This document shows, in pieces, positions 26,680 to 35,605 of a DNA stretch of 64,000 nucleotides. Each line of letters opens with the position of its first letter. The first letter of the stretch is position 1. The translations under genes and the position numbers were made by a program. A model generated the notes under the pieces. It was given only the letters and a program-made list of their open reading frames with translations, made no database searches and was not told the origin of the DNA. Location of the stretch: the NCBI RefSeq assembly GCF_002949735.1, contig NZ_CP026681.1, positions 1,798,001 to 1,862,000 of the forward strand. The letters run 5' to 3'. Source of the DNA: Nostoc sp. 'Peltigera membranacea cyanobiont' N6. Lineage in GTDB: Bacteria > Cyanobacteriota > Cyanobacteriia > Cyanobacteriales > Nostocaceae.

Positions 26680-27546
26680 TTAATCGCGTCTCCCAACTCC
26701 CCCTAACGTTTGACACTGTAGGCAAAAATGACTAGATCGCCCAGCCAACCTAATCCGTTGAATTGGCCTACCACAAACTCGACAGGGTTCTCCAGCGCGG
26801 TTATAAACCCAGGCAACACCACCATAATTGCCGTTGACACCTTTAACACTTAAGAAGTTACTAAAAGTTGTACCGCCAGCCTGAATACTGGTTTCTAAGA
26901 CTTGAATTATGGCTGTTCGCAAACGCTCAATTTGCTTTAGCTGTAAATCTATACACAAAGTTTCAGGTAAAATTCCACTCTTAAACAGGGCTTCATCGGC
27001 ATAAATATTTCCTAATCCCGCCACCACCGACTGATCCAGTAACGCAGTCTTAATTGGACGGCGGCGGTTTTTGAGTTTGCTTGCTAGATATTCAACAGTG
27101 AATTCCGGTGAAAATGGATCTGCTGCCAGTTTTGCTAAACCAGTCATAATACTTTCTACAGCAACACTAGGCGGAACCCACCAAATTTTACCGAAGGTGC
27201 GCTGATCGACAAAACGCAATTCCTGCCGATCCCCAAAGAATAATCTAACCCGCGTGTGCTTATGTAATGGTTCATCTTGATGTAGCCAAAGTAGTTGACC
27301 GGTCATTCGCAGATGAACCCCTAGCCAACTGGTTGATGAAGGGGAAGCAAGTTCGGCGAGGAGATATTTACCGCGACGATGCCAAGTAGCTATTGTATTC
27401 TGGTTAATTCCATCAACAAACTCATCTACAGAAAACGGGTAGGCGATGGTGCGATTGAGCAGCACATCTCCACCCGTAATTTCTTGGTTAAGGGTCAATT
27501 GATTTAGACCCTTTCGGACTGTTTCAACTTCAGGCAGTTCAGGCAT
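26680..27546 (-). CDS. mutM: Formamidopyrimidine-DNA glycosylase
   Basis: MutM/Fpg removes oxidised purines such as 8-oxoguanine and nicks the DNA. The N-terminus is the obligatory MPELPEVE with catalytic P2 and E3. The HRRGKYLL segment carries the conserved lysine near residue 60. LGNIYADEALF marks the helix-two-turn-helix. The C-terminal zinc finger is CRVCGRP...HFCLQCQ. Length is 288 residues, as expected. It lies between psaE and ndhO on the same strand, a neighbourhood where repair of photo-oxidative damage would fit. Confidence 0.96.
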   Translation of the reverse strand: MPELPEVETVRKGLNQLTLNQEITGGDVLLNRTIAYPFSVDEFVDGINQNTIATWHRRGKYLLAELASPSSTSWLGVHLRMTGQLLWLHQDEPLHKHTRVRLFFGDRQELRFVDQRTFGKIWWVPPSVAVESIMTGLAKLAADPFSPEFTVEYLASKLKNRRRPIKTALLDQSVVAGLGNIYADEALFKSGILPETLCIDLQLKQIERLRTAIIQVLETSIQAGGTTFSNFLSVKGVNGNYGGVAWVYNRAGEPCRVCGRPIQRIRLAGRSSHFCLQCQTLGGVGRRD

Positions 27547-27797
27547 TCAAGCTGATTAAGCAGACAATTTTGATGTACTTGGGGGTTCAATAAAGAAGAG
27601 ATGGGGTAGTAACTTACACAGCCGTAGATGGCTCGTTATTATTACCCAAGAGAAACCGTAAATACCCGCAGGGCGGCTCTCATAGATTAGGGTAGGCTAG
27701 GATGAAGAATGAATGAACTGAAATTTCAGACTTCATACCTTCAGACTTAAGACTACCCTTCATCATCGCATCAAACAACCCACTTGTAGCTTTGCTG

Positions 27798-28013
27798 CTA
27801 TTTTTTAGGTGGTTTAGCCTTTGGTGCTTCAACCTCGACTAATTCATCCTGAGCAAAGTTGTTGGTATTGATACCAGAGTAATTGACCTTATCAAAGCGG
27901 ACAATTACAGGGTATTTGATGCCGCTTTGGTCAATGGAAGCCACAGTTCCAAGATCCTGAAACCAGTAGGATTCAGGGCGGAGAATACGTACTTTAGAAC
28001 CACGTTGAACCAT
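27798..28013 (-). CDS. psaE: Photosystem I reaction centre subunit IV
   Basis: PsaE is a peripheral, stromal-side subunit of photosystem I that helps ferredoxin docking and cyclic flow. The 71-residue protein starts MVQRGSKVRILRPESYW and continues with GTVASID, YPVIVRFDKVNY and NNFA, an SH3-like fold typical of the family. The C-terminus is a short Lys/Pro-rich tail. An AAAAGGGAAAA stretch upstream serves as ribosome binding site. About 270 bases of AT-rich sequence before it should hold the promoter; I see no specific regulator site. Confidence 0.97.
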   Translation of the reverse strand: MVQRGSKVRILRPESYWFQDLGTVASIDQSGIKYPVIVRFDKVNYSGINTNNFAQDELVEVEAPKAKPPKK

Positions 28014-28284
28014 GATTATTTTCCCTTTTAGTTATCAATCGCCAATCTAGAGGGCTAATTGATTTCACTCTACAACCTGAAGGTCGCGACAAGAGTCTTT
28101 GTTAAGTTATTTATCTGAATTTGGTATGGCGCATTGGTTAATGGACATTGAATATTAGTTATTCGTATCTCTCTCATCTCGGCCACCCCATACCATATAC
28201 CAAATTTAAAACTGTATCATACCCTACTTGACAAGGTGGCCATTGTAGCTTACCTTCATTGCGAAACAGTATTTTTGCACAAAC

Positions 28285-28869
28285 TTATGTTTTACTCAAT
28301 ATGAACACGCTCCCCTCGTTACCTCTGCCGATCCGCAGATCGTTATCTATATAAGTGATATCTAACCAGCCTTGCTGTCGATCGCTGTTTATAGCAACAT
28401 CAATTGCCGGAAATTTTCTACCTTCTTCAATTTGTTGGATAAAAGTTACCGGAGAATTGTATTCTATTAAACGTTGTAAGCCGATAATAGACCGCTCAAA
28501 TTTTACTTGGACACGTTGACCGGAAACTGGCTCAAATTTAGCAGCAATGCTGACTAATCCTTCCAAATAAGGTAAGCCATAAATCTCAGCTATGTTGTAA
28601 ACACTGGTAGTCTCTACCCGGATACACTGATAGATTTGACCTAGTTTGCAAAAAGGTAGACGATCTAAATTTAAAAGAGCCTTGCTATTGGTGTATAGTA
28701 ATCGCCAATTGCCATCTAGCAAATTACCAGCTTCCACCGGACGGGGTGTAGGATTAAAGTTTTCTAAATTGGCGATCGCTGCTAAGATAGCCTGTTTCTG
28801 GGCTTCAGTCGCCAGTAGACCGCGATTAGTACCAGCGATCGCATCCATGAGAGCCGCTTTTCCTATCAT
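28285..28869 (-). CDS. PAP/fibrillin family protein
   Basis: The 194-residue protein belongs to the plastid lipid-associated protein (PAP/fibrillin) family, lipocalin-like proteins that associate with thylakoid lipids and plastoglobules. Marks are LLDGNWRLLYTNSKALL, the central FERSIIGLQRLIEY and the ending DITYIDNDLRIGRGNEGSVFIL, which is the strongly conserved fibrillin C-terminal motif. It has no signal peptide. A role in membrane lipid storage or photoprotection is inferred from the plant family. Confidence 0.9.
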   Translation of the reverse strand: MIGKAALMDAIAGTNRGLLATEAQKQAILAAIANLENFNPTPRPVEAGNLLDGNWRLLYTNSKALLNLDRLPFCKLGQIYQCIRVETTSVYNIAEIYGLPYLEGLVSIAAKFEPVSGQRVQVKFERSIIGLQRLIEYNSPVTFIQQIEEGRKFPAIDVAINSDRQQGWLDITYIDNDLRIGRGNEGSVFILSKT

Positions 28870-29100
28870 CGCCTAGTCACCTCTAAAATCACTCACTTTC
28901 CATCAGCATAAACAAGATATTCATAACCTATGTGTAGAACCATAAAATTACTAAGAATCGCTTGACTTAAGCCTAAATAAAAAATTTCTATCTGAATGCG
29001 GATTTATCAACCAAAGGGTTGAAAAGATAACTAAATTAATCCGTGTCAAGTGATAGACTCTAAATGTCAACTTACGTAACCTTTTCTTGTCTTCTTTGAT

Positions 29101-29337
29101 ATGTTGAACTCTCCATTACGTGAAGAACCCCGTAACCAGCGAGCCCATGTCATCCCCATCAAGCCAGAGTCCTCTTTATTAGATTGGTTGGAAAATAAGG
29201 GTCGGATAATAACACGTGACGTTCACGAACCGGATTTTCAAGATGGCGAAGAAGAAATAAACTCCCTAATGGGTGTAGAAGATGGAATTGGCTACGACCT
29301 TGATGATGATGACGATATAGGAATCGCCGAGGATTAG
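29101..29337 (+). CDS. DUF3134 family protein
   Basis: This small acidic protein of 78 residues matches the cyanobacterial DUF3134 family: NSPLREEPRNQRAHVIP, then SLLDWLENKGRII and a very acidic end (DLDDDDDIGIAED). It has no membrane segment or known function. It is followed after 79 bases by mraY on the same strand. Between them a CTAGGGA/TCCCTAG hairpin without T-run can form. Confidence 0.8.
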   Translation: MLNSPLREEPRNQRAHVIPIKPESSLLDWLENKGRIITRDVHEPDFQDGEEEINSLMGVEDGIGYDLDDDDDIGIAED

Positions 29338-29416
29338 CCTTTTCAGGCTAGGGACTTGGTAGTATCCCTAGCTATTGGTATTCAATTTAATAAGTGTGGA
29401 GTGAAGGGAAACTTCT

Positions 29417-30508
29417 GTGGACGCTAAATTATCTCCTGAGCAAGGACTAAATATTTCTGGAATCGCGCTAGCCTCTCTGTTAGCGGTTGGTCTAGGGACA
29501 ACAGCATTTTTCTTGGATTCGGTGGCCAACAGACTACCTTGGCAAAGTATGTCGTTAACCCTGCCACTGCTGTTGTGTGCCCTGGGTTCAGGTGCTGTAG
29601 GCTATTGGGTAATACCTTTACTTCAAGCACTTAAAACTGGACAAATAATCCGCGAAGATGGGCCCCAAGCTCATTTAAAAAAGGCAGGCACCCCCACAAT
29701 GGGAGGTATATTTTTTATCCCTGTAGGTGTGATAATTGCTTGTATCTTGTCTAACTTTGCTACAGATGTCCTTGCAGTTTCGGCATTGACAATTAGCTAC
29801 GGATTGATTGGCTGGCTCGACGATTGGCAAATTCTCCGCCGGAAATCAAATAAAGGTATATCTCCCCGAACGAAACTCGCTTTGCAAGTAGGTTTTGCAG
29901 CAGTGTTTTGTCTATGGCTGATGTTTAATCAACCTTCTAATATTACAAATATTGCTTTACCTTGGGTAAGCTTCACACTACCATTAGGATTTCTATTTTG
30001 GCCTTTAGCAGGTTTTGTGCTAGTTGCAGAAAGTAATGCGACTAATTTAACAGATGGAATTGATGGCTTGGCAGCAGGAACAGTAGCGATCGCACTTTTG
30101 GCATTAGGTGCCTTAATCGCACCCACAGCACCTGGATTGATGGTTTTCTGTGCGGCTTTAAGTGGTGGGTGTTTAGGTTTCTTAGCCCATAATCGTAATC
30201 CAGCCCGCGTTTTCATGGGAGATACCGGTTCCCTCGCACTGGGAGGAGCATTAGCTGCTGTAGCGCTATTGACAAACACCTTAGTAGCACTGTTTATTCT
30301 CAGTGGTATCTTCTTCGTAGAAACTCTTTCGGTGATGGCACAGGTAAGTTATTACAAAGCCACGAAAGGCCCCGATGGCAAAGGCAAACGCCTGTTCAAA
30401 ATGGCACCCTTACACCATCATTTAGAACTCACTGGCTGGTCAGAATTGCAAGTAGTTGGAGTATTTTATATAATCGCGGCTATTTTAGCTACCATATGTT
30501 TAGTGTAG
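29417..30508 (+). CDS. mraY: Phospho-N-acetylmuramoyl-pentapeptide transferase
   Basis: MraY moves phospho-MurNAc-pentapeptide from UDP to undecaprenyl phosphate, making lipid I for peptidoglycan. It is a ten-segment inner-membrane enzyme. Visible signatures are TPTMGG, the magnesium-binding DDW, NATNLTDGIDGLA, FMGDTGSLALGG and the histidine motif HHHLE. The start is a GTG with an AAGG-type ribosome binding site. At 363 residues it has the family's usual length. A strong terminator follows about 70 bases after the stop. Confidence 0.96.
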   Translation: MDAKLSPEQGLNISGIALASLLAVGLGTTAFFLDSVANRLPWQSMSLTLPLLLCALGSGAVGYWVIPLLQALKTGQIIREDGPQAHLKKAGTPTMGGIFFIPVGVIIACILSNFATDVLAVSALTISYGLIGWLDDWQILRRKSNKGISPRTKLALQVGFAAVFCLWLMFNQPSNITNIALPWVSFTLPLGFLFWPLAGFVLVAESNATNLTDGIDGLAAGTVAIALLALGALIAPTAPGLMVFCAALSGGCLGFLAHNRNPARVFMGDTGSLALGGALAAVALLTNTLVALFILSGIFFVETLSVMAQVSYYKATKGPDGKGKRLFKMAPLHHHLELTGWSELQVVGVFYIIAAILATICLV

Positions 30509-30574
30509 GCGCAGCCCACCGCAGGCATCACTTCATTCTGAATCAAATCATGTTTTGAGAAAATAGTCGAAGAC

Positions 30575-30612
30575 CAAAAAACAACTCCCACATCTTCAGG
30601 GAGTTGTTTTTT
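30575..30612 (+). terminator. Intrinsic terminator after mraY
   Basis: AACAACTCCC and GGGAGTTGTT form a perfect stem around the loop ACATCTTCA, with A-run before and TTTTTT after. It is bidirectional in shape and may also end transcripts of the minus-strand GGDEF gene. Confidence 0.9.
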
Positions 30613-30741
30613 ATACGGGAAAATCTATTATCCATTATCCATAATGTAGAGATGTGAAACTGGACTGGGCTTTATCCCGCTACCCTGAAGCGTCTCTAGA
30701 TTCTATTTCACCATTTGCAGTTTTATGAATTACGAATTATT

Positions 30742-32493
30742 TTAATTGTACCTATTTACATACTCAATAACTCGATTCTTGCCTGTTCGCTTTGCCTCAA
30801 GCATCGCTTGATTTGCCCGATTCAGAAAATCTGTAACCGTAATTCCTGGTTCTGAGACAGCAATTCCAAAAGAAGCAGTAATGCCTTGAAGAATCCGATC
30901 GCCGTCCTTCAATTGCATTTGTTCAACATCTAGCCTTAGTTGTTCTACTCGCTTCCTGAGCGTTTCCAGCGTCATATTAGGCATTACAATCACAAATTCT
31001 TCACCACCCCATCGGCAAGGAATATCAAAAGAGCGAATAGATTTTAACAGCAGTTTTGCTAATCCCCGAATAACAATATTGGCAGTCAAATGCCCATAGC
31101 GCGAGTTGTATGCTTTAAAGTTATCAATATCAAGGAAAATAACACTAAGAGGTTGTCCAGACCGTTCAGCCTCCGCTAGCCTTTGTTCCAGGATGGTTTC
31201 CATATAGCTTTGATTGAATAGTTGGGTCATCCCATCCCGCAAATTATCATAAGCTAAACGTTTTTTTATCGATAGATTATTCAGTGCAAAGCCTAATGTT
31301 CTAGCAATAATCTCAGTAATTTGCTGATCTTCTGGACTGATTTCTTCAAGAGCATAGAGGTGTAGAATCCCAACTATTTCGCCTTGTCCAAACAATGGGA
31401 AGCACAAATGTGCGCCATTAACCGGCTGTATTAAGTGGCTGCACATCAGTCCTGAGTTACAAGGCGATAAAAGGTTTAATTTCCCTCTTCGCAATGCCCA
31501 GCATTGAGATATTGAAAATATTTCTTTACTGCTTTTTTCATCTCCCCAAGAACTATTCATCTGAACATAATTCTTGGAATTAGCAATTATATAGACACAA
31601 CCACTCATGCTAGGAAACAGCTTGGAACAGGTTAAAGCAACAACTTGATACACCTCATCTTCAGAGTCGCAGCAATAAAGCATATCGGCCATATCTGAGA
31701 GATATATAAGTTCGCGTTTTTTTGCCTCTAATTTCAGTGTTCTTTCTTCTAGCTGCCGATTTAGATCGGTGAGCGATCGCTGTGCTTCTATGGATTCTGT
31801 AATATCGATACTGATCCCACCGATGCGGCGATCGCCCGTTGCGCCATCGCTAAAGGGAAACTTAAAGGATAGCCAGTAGCATGGCTGTTCATCATCAGCG
31901 ATCTTTATCTCTTCAATTAACTTTAAAGGGCTTAAAGTCTTCAAGACGACTCGATCGTTTTCCATTACCCGCCGCCCCTCTTCTGGATCTGTCAAGAATT
32001 CACTATCCGTTTTCCCCAACCATTCTTGTGAATTTACCGAAAACCTAGACTGTATTTCCTGGTTGTAGTAAAGCACTCTAGATTGCTCATCTTTGATATA
32101 GGCTCCAAAGGGGCCCTGATCTAGGAATAGCCTTTGTATCTGCTGGCTGCGTTGAAGTTCGCGGGTATTTTCTTGAGATTTGGCGATCGCCTCTAAAATT
32201 TGATAAGCGGTTGGTATTAGGCACAGTAATACACATAATGAGACAAATGCCATTACATCAAGTACGCCCAAGTACAACAGCGACACTGCCGAATCCGGCT
32301 CAAAAGCCGCCAAAAGGTGATGAAATCCGCAAAATATTACGAATCCACCTGATAATAAAAACGCTGGCCAAAACTTAGAAGGGATAGTTGCTTTGGTTTT
32401 GGCAAAGAAAATCCCTACTAATATAGGGATGCCAAAGTATGAAAATGCAGTGATGCCGTGAGCAATTATGCAATTCCAGTAAATAGGCTCCAT
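30742..32493 (-). CDS. Membrane diguanylate cyclase with ethylene-receptor-like sensor, PAS and GAF
   Basis: The 583-residue protein has three N-terminal membrane segments (residues 8-30, 42-64, 72-98), a PAS domain (about 118-240), a coiled coil, a GAF domain (about 265-408) and a GGDEF domain (about 412-580). The cyclase signature is GGEEF at 496-500, with an inhibitory RxxD site (RSFD) at 487-490, so c-di-GMP synthesis with feedback control is expected. The membrane part resembles the ethylene-binding domain of ETR1: SYFGIP at 18-23 and C55-G-F-H-H59 match YFSIP and the copper ligands C65 and H69, but the ETR1 D25 position holds a histidine (H12). Binding of ethylene or copper is therefore a hypothesis. 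Confidence 0.88.
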   Translation of the reverse strand: MEPIYWNCIIAHGITAFSYFGIPILVGIFFAKTKATIPSKFWPAFLLSGGFVIFCGFHHLLAAFEPDSAVSLLYLGVLDVMAFVSLCVLLCLIPTAYQILEAIAKSQENTRELQRSQQIQRLFLDQGPFGAYIKDEQSRVLYYNQEIQSRFSVNSQEWLGKTDSEFLTDPEEGRRVMENDRVVLKTLSPLKLIEEIKIADDEQPCYWLSFKFPFSDGATGDRRIGGISIDITESIEAQRSLTDLNRQLEERTLKLEAKKRELIYLSDMADMLYCCDSEDEVYQVVALTCSKLFPSMSGCVYIIANSKNYVQMNSSWGDEKSSKEIFSISQCWALRRGKLNLLSPCNSGLMCSHLIQPVNGAHLCFPLFGQGEIVGILHLYALEEISPEDQQITEIIARTLGFALNNLSIKKRLAYDNLRDGMTQLFNQSYMETILEQRLAEAERSGQPLSVIFLDIDNFKAYNSRYGHLTANIVIRGLAKLLLKSIRSFDIPCRWGGEEFVIVMPNMTLETLRKRVEQLRLDVEQMQLKDGDRILQGITASFGIAVSEPGITVTDFLNRANQAMLEAKRTGKNRVIEYVNRYN

Positions 32494-32617
32494 TGCTGAC
32501 CTGATATTAACATTTCATCCGTTTTACTATAATTCTGGGTTGTCTCAAGATGTAAGCGTAGAAAGGATGATTTCAGTACTTTATTCCTTAATTTTATGTA
32601 GCTTCCTAAAAGGCTAC

Positions 32618-33130
32618 TCATCTCAATCCCTTATATAGCTGACTTACCAAGTGAGTAAGTTCGGGCACAATTAGTTTTTCCATCGCCAGCCGCACAGCAT
32701 TACTGGAACCAGGAAGCGAGAAGATTAATTTATCTTGATAAATACCAGCAACAGCGCGAGAAGCGATCGCCCGCGAACCAATTTCTTGATAACTTAAAAA
32801 ACGAAATAACTCACCAAACCCTGGCAAAGTTTTCTCCAGTAACTTCTCAATGGCATCGTAGGTGGTATCTCTTGGTGCAATACCTGTGCCACCATTAAAA
32901 ATTAAAGCATCCAAATTTGAGCTTTTACCCAGATGTTCTATCTGCTCTTGAATTTGTGTTGGTTCATCTTTGATAATCGTGTAGGCTCCGACAGCATAGT
33001 TACCACCAATGAGTAACTGCTGAATTAGTTGGCCACTTTTGTCTGTTTCGGGCTTACGTGTATCGCTGACAGTAATCACAGCACAAGTTACCGTAATCCC
33101 AGGTGAATCTGGATGGGGCTGTTGTGTCAT
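32618..33130 (-). CDS. moaB: Molybdenum cofactor biosynthesis protein MoaB/MogA-like
   Basis: This 170-residue protein belongs to the MoaB/MogA family that adenylylates or inserts molybdenum into molybdopterin. The pterin-binding signature is present as ALIFNGGTGIAPRDTTYDAI, with DTRKPETDKSG near the N-terminus and IFSLPGSSNAVRLAM near the end. It is not linked to other moa genes here. The presence of a Mo-cofactor gene agrees with use of nitrate reductase or similar enzymes. MogA is the alternative name; the short length favours MoaB. Confidence 0.9.
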   Translation of the reverse strand: MTQQPHPDSPGITVTCAVITVSDTRKPETDKSGQLIQQLLIGGNYAVGAYTIIKDEPTQIQEQIEHLGKSSNLDALIFNGGTGIAPRDTTYDAIEKLLEKTLPGFGELFRFLSYQEIGSRAIASRAVAGIYQDKLIFSLPGSSNAVRLAMEKLIVPELTHLVSQLYKGLR

Positions 33131-33230
33131 GGGTTAAGCTTTTAACTTTTGATAATGGACAATTGGGCACGGAGAATAGCGCATTCTACATGAAAAAATT
33201 ACCTATGTCCTGTGCCCTATGCCCTATGTC

Positions 33231-33572
33231 CTATTTTTCCGCCTTGCTGAGTCCGAGATCGTTTTCTTCAGCATACCGTTCCATAAAGCGCATAAAGCGA
33301 TCCCATTCTTGGGCAGATTTCATCACATAAACTGCTTCTAATGCTTCCGGTTTCCCGTTGACAAATTTACCCTTAACTTCACGGGTAATTATCTCCCCTT
33401 CTTCGTCAATCAAGTACATCCCGGTAATGTCTTCGGTGCTGCCTTGATCTAAAATCTTCGGATTGGTAAAAATAAACGTCGCTGTACCACTGTCACCAGT
33501 GCGCGATCGCGTCAAGCGCACCTCTGGAGTTACTTCTTCGTCAAGACCTTTAGAAAACTGAATTTTCGCCAT
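33231..33572 (-). CDS. psb28: Photosystem II reaction centre Psb28
   Basis: Psb28 is a cytoplasmic-side assembly factor of photosystem II, associated with the CP47 precomplex. The protein starts MAKIQFSKGLDEEVTPEVRLTRS and continues GTATFIFTNPKIL, GMYLIDEEGEI and EWDRFMRFMERYAEENDL, the full family signature in 113 residues. I used the ATG at 33572; a TTG two codons upstream is possible. It has no neighbours in an obvious operon; moaB follows after 100 bases. Confidence 0.96.
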   Translation of the reverse strand: MAKIQFSKGLDEEVTPEVRLTRSRTGDSGTATFIFTNPKILDQGSTEDITGMYLIDEEGEIITREVKGKFVNGKPEALEAVYVMKSAQEWDRFMRFMERYAEENDLGLSKAEK

Positions 33573-33983
33573 GATCAATGAATTTAAACTTTTGTGATGG
33601 TTAATTTAATATTCTCTCATCAATTAGAACACCACGGTCTAGAGGCTACTGTTATTCATTTTTTTAGTGTATATACTTAAATTGGTTATTTTTACAGTAA
33701 TAAATTTTATTTTTTTTGGTCTAACTATCAAGTCGTGAGGATAAGGCAGTTTCTTGATAAAAAGGTAAAATTGGCACATCTTGACGATGAACCGAATAAA
33801 ATTAAGTTTGCATTGCAATCATCAGACTTATGTAAATATACAGTTATTTGCCCCATGAAAAAGAGGATTTTCTAACCTAGAAAACAAGGAAAACAGATAT
33901 ATCCAGTTAATTGGTGTTTATTTATACTATTTCAAATTTTTGTAGTCGTTATACTCATAGCTTAGGTTCTACCTGGGAATTAG

Positions 33984-34007
33984 GAAGTGGCTTTGCCACT
34001 TCTTTTT
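33984..34007 (+). terminator. Orphan intrinsic terminator
   Basis: GAAGTGGC (33984-33991), loop TTT, GCCACTTC (33995-34002), then TTTTT. The only plus-strand gene upstream, mraY, already has its own terminator 3.4 kb earlier. Confidence 0.75.
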
Positions 34008-34038
34008 ATTTATCTAGTAGCCCAGTAAAAAATAAATT

Positions 34039-34074
34039 AAAAGTTAAAAGTAATTTGTTGAACTTTTAACTTTT
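34039..34074. repeat. 13-bp AT-rich inverted repeat
   Basis: AAAAGTTAAAAGT (34039-34051) and ACTTTTAACTTTT (34062-34074) are exact complements with a 10-base loop. It lies just after the end of the Rieske gene and may be its terminator-like structure. Confidence 0.55.
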
Positions 34075-34177
34075 ACTAGTTGTTATCTCATGTCTGTTTA
34101 ATTGACCATCAAATAATTAGCCTGTTAAGTTATGGCTTTGTAACCTCCAGGCAATTTTACAGAATTCTGGTCATATA

Positions 34178-35266
34178 TTAGTCATTATTCATTTTATCTT
34201 GCCATCTCTCGCGCTTGAGCTTGCTCTCTACATCGTGCGATCGCGCATCTTGCCAAGTCCCCCACATTAGGGATTGCTGTTTTTCAACATGGTTAATAAA
34301 CTGCATGATTGACTGATCTGCTTTGATTGGGGTTTTCAAATCAAACTTAATTGTTTGGACAATCTTGATGTCACCCATGAGAAAGTACTTAGCTGCAATC
34401 TTAGTCAGCCATAGTACAACTCGATTGCATAACCAACCAAAAATTCCTTTACGTTTTTTAGTCATCAATAGAACTTGACCTTCAGTTTTTCCCTCTTCGT
34501 AGAGGCGAACTGCAACCATCATGTGGATATGGAAGAAATCAGGGCCAAGTGTCACAATGCCAATGCTACCGTACCAATAGCAAATACTGTAAGTTATGAC
34601 ATTTTTGTAGAAAAGACGGATGAGCTTAATGAACAAGAAATTGTCTTTGATGGGTGTAGTATTACTGAAGATAATCGCATTCTCGTTCAGTTCGTGTCTT
34701 TCAAAAATAATTTCTAGTGGCAATTTGTGAACTGTATTGAGGTGTTGAGCATCAATCGCATTAATCATCACCACATTGGGGTGACAGTTCAGCAAGAAGT
34801 GAGAATGGATGGCGACATCACACTCTTTTTGTTCCAATTCTGGTATAAAAGGCAGGGGTTGCTGTGGGATTTCTCCCGTCCAAACCCAAACCATCCCATA
34901 CTTCTCAGCAGTGGGCCAAGTCTGTAACTTTAGGGAAGGCGGTACATCTAAACATGGGATATCAACACACATCCCTTCAGCATCAAACTTCCAGTGATGG
35001 AAAAAACAACGGAGTGCATTACCTTCAACTTTGCCTTCAGCAAGATGAGCGCCCATGTGGGGACAGTAGGCATCAAAGGTAGCTACTCTTTTGTCTTTAC
35101 CTCGGTAAATTACTAGTTGTCTGCCCAAAATCGTGACAGGTTTGACTTCACCTACCCGCAGATTTTGAGAGGGTATTACCCAATACCATCCCTCAACAAA
35201 ACGCTCTGGATTATTAAAAATTTTAGGTTTACGGGTTGAGCTAAAAGTCTGCGAGTTGAGATTCAT
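34178..35266 (-). CDS. Rieske [2Fe-2S] non-haem iron oxygenase
   Basis: The 362-residue protein is a Rieske-type oxygenase. The cluster ligands are C68 and H70 (CPHMGAHLA) and C87 and H90 (CFFHHW). The mononuclear iron site appears as N169-x-x-D172-x-x-H175-x4-H180 (NAIDAQHLNTVH). The rest is the substrate-binding domain, with hydrophobic stretches near 222-250 that may touch a membrane. It resembles the single-component pheophorbide/chlorophyllide oxygenase-like members more than two-component ring hydroxylases. The substrate and reductase are unknown. It lies next to the merR gene, transcribed away from it. Confidence 0.85.
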   Translation of the reverse strand: MNLNSQTFSSTRKPKIFNNPERFVEGWYWVIPSQNLRVGEVKPVTILGRQLVIYRGKDKRVATFDAYCPHMGAHLAEGKVEGNALRCFFHHWKFDAEGMCVDIPCLDVPPSLKLQTWPTAEKYGMVWVWTGEIPQQPLPFIPELEQKECDVAIHSHFLLNCHPNVVMINAIDAQHLNTVHKLPLEIIFERHELNENAIIFSNTTPIKDNFLFIKLIRLFYKNVITYSICYWYGSIGIVTLGPDFFHIHMMVAVRLYEEGKTEGQVLLMTKKRKGIFGWLCNRVVLWLTKIAAKYFLMGDIKIVQTIKFDLKTPIKADQSIMQFINHVEKQQSLMWGTWQDARSHDVESKLKRERWQDKMNND

Positions 35267-35470
35267 TTTTATAGTTTCACTTGAGGTGAAGCATTTGATC
35301 TAGAAGTAACATGGAAACTTTTAAAAAACAGTTACTTTCAGTACCAGGACAAACAGCTACCTAATAAACAGATAAAAATCAATAGTCAAAATCTCAACTA
35401 AATTCTATGAAGATTCTTAAAATTATGACACCCTAACATAAGCTTATGTAAACTAGTATCCATTTCTAAT

Positions 35471-35569
35471 ATAGGACTAGTATTTGATTTATGAAAAGAT
35501 ACGTAGGGTGTGTTAGCGACAGCGTAACGCACCCTACGTATCCTTTCATAAATCGAATCGTATTTTTAT
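35471..35569. mobile_element. MITE-like palindromic element upstream of merR
   Basis: Outer arms beginning ATAGGACTAGTATTTGATTT pair imperfectly with the right side, and the core GTAGGGTGTGTTA/TAACGCACCCTAC forms a strong hairpin around GCGACAGCG. The ends and the core match the longer element at 53357-53550. It occupies most of the space between the Rieske and merR start codons. Confidence 0.7.
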
Positions 35570-35605
35570 ATATGATAATAGTTACAAGAGTTGGGGAAAT
35601 CTGCC

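Larger units (their letters stand above)
33573..34177. other. Gene-free region with an orphan terminator
   Basis: About 600 AT-rich bases lie between the psb28 start and the Rieske gene end. It contains a strong plus-strand terminator (33984-34007) with no annotated plus-strand gene before it, and an AT-rich 13-bp inverted repeat at 34039-34051/34062-34074. A small RNA gene is possible, but I cannot delimit it. Confidence 0.5.

Noticed and set aside
35267..35300. TTCAC/GTGAA palindrome before the Rieske gene as a second MerR operator
   Set aside because: Too short (5-5-5), no properly spaced -35 and -10, and not like the palindrome at 39044.
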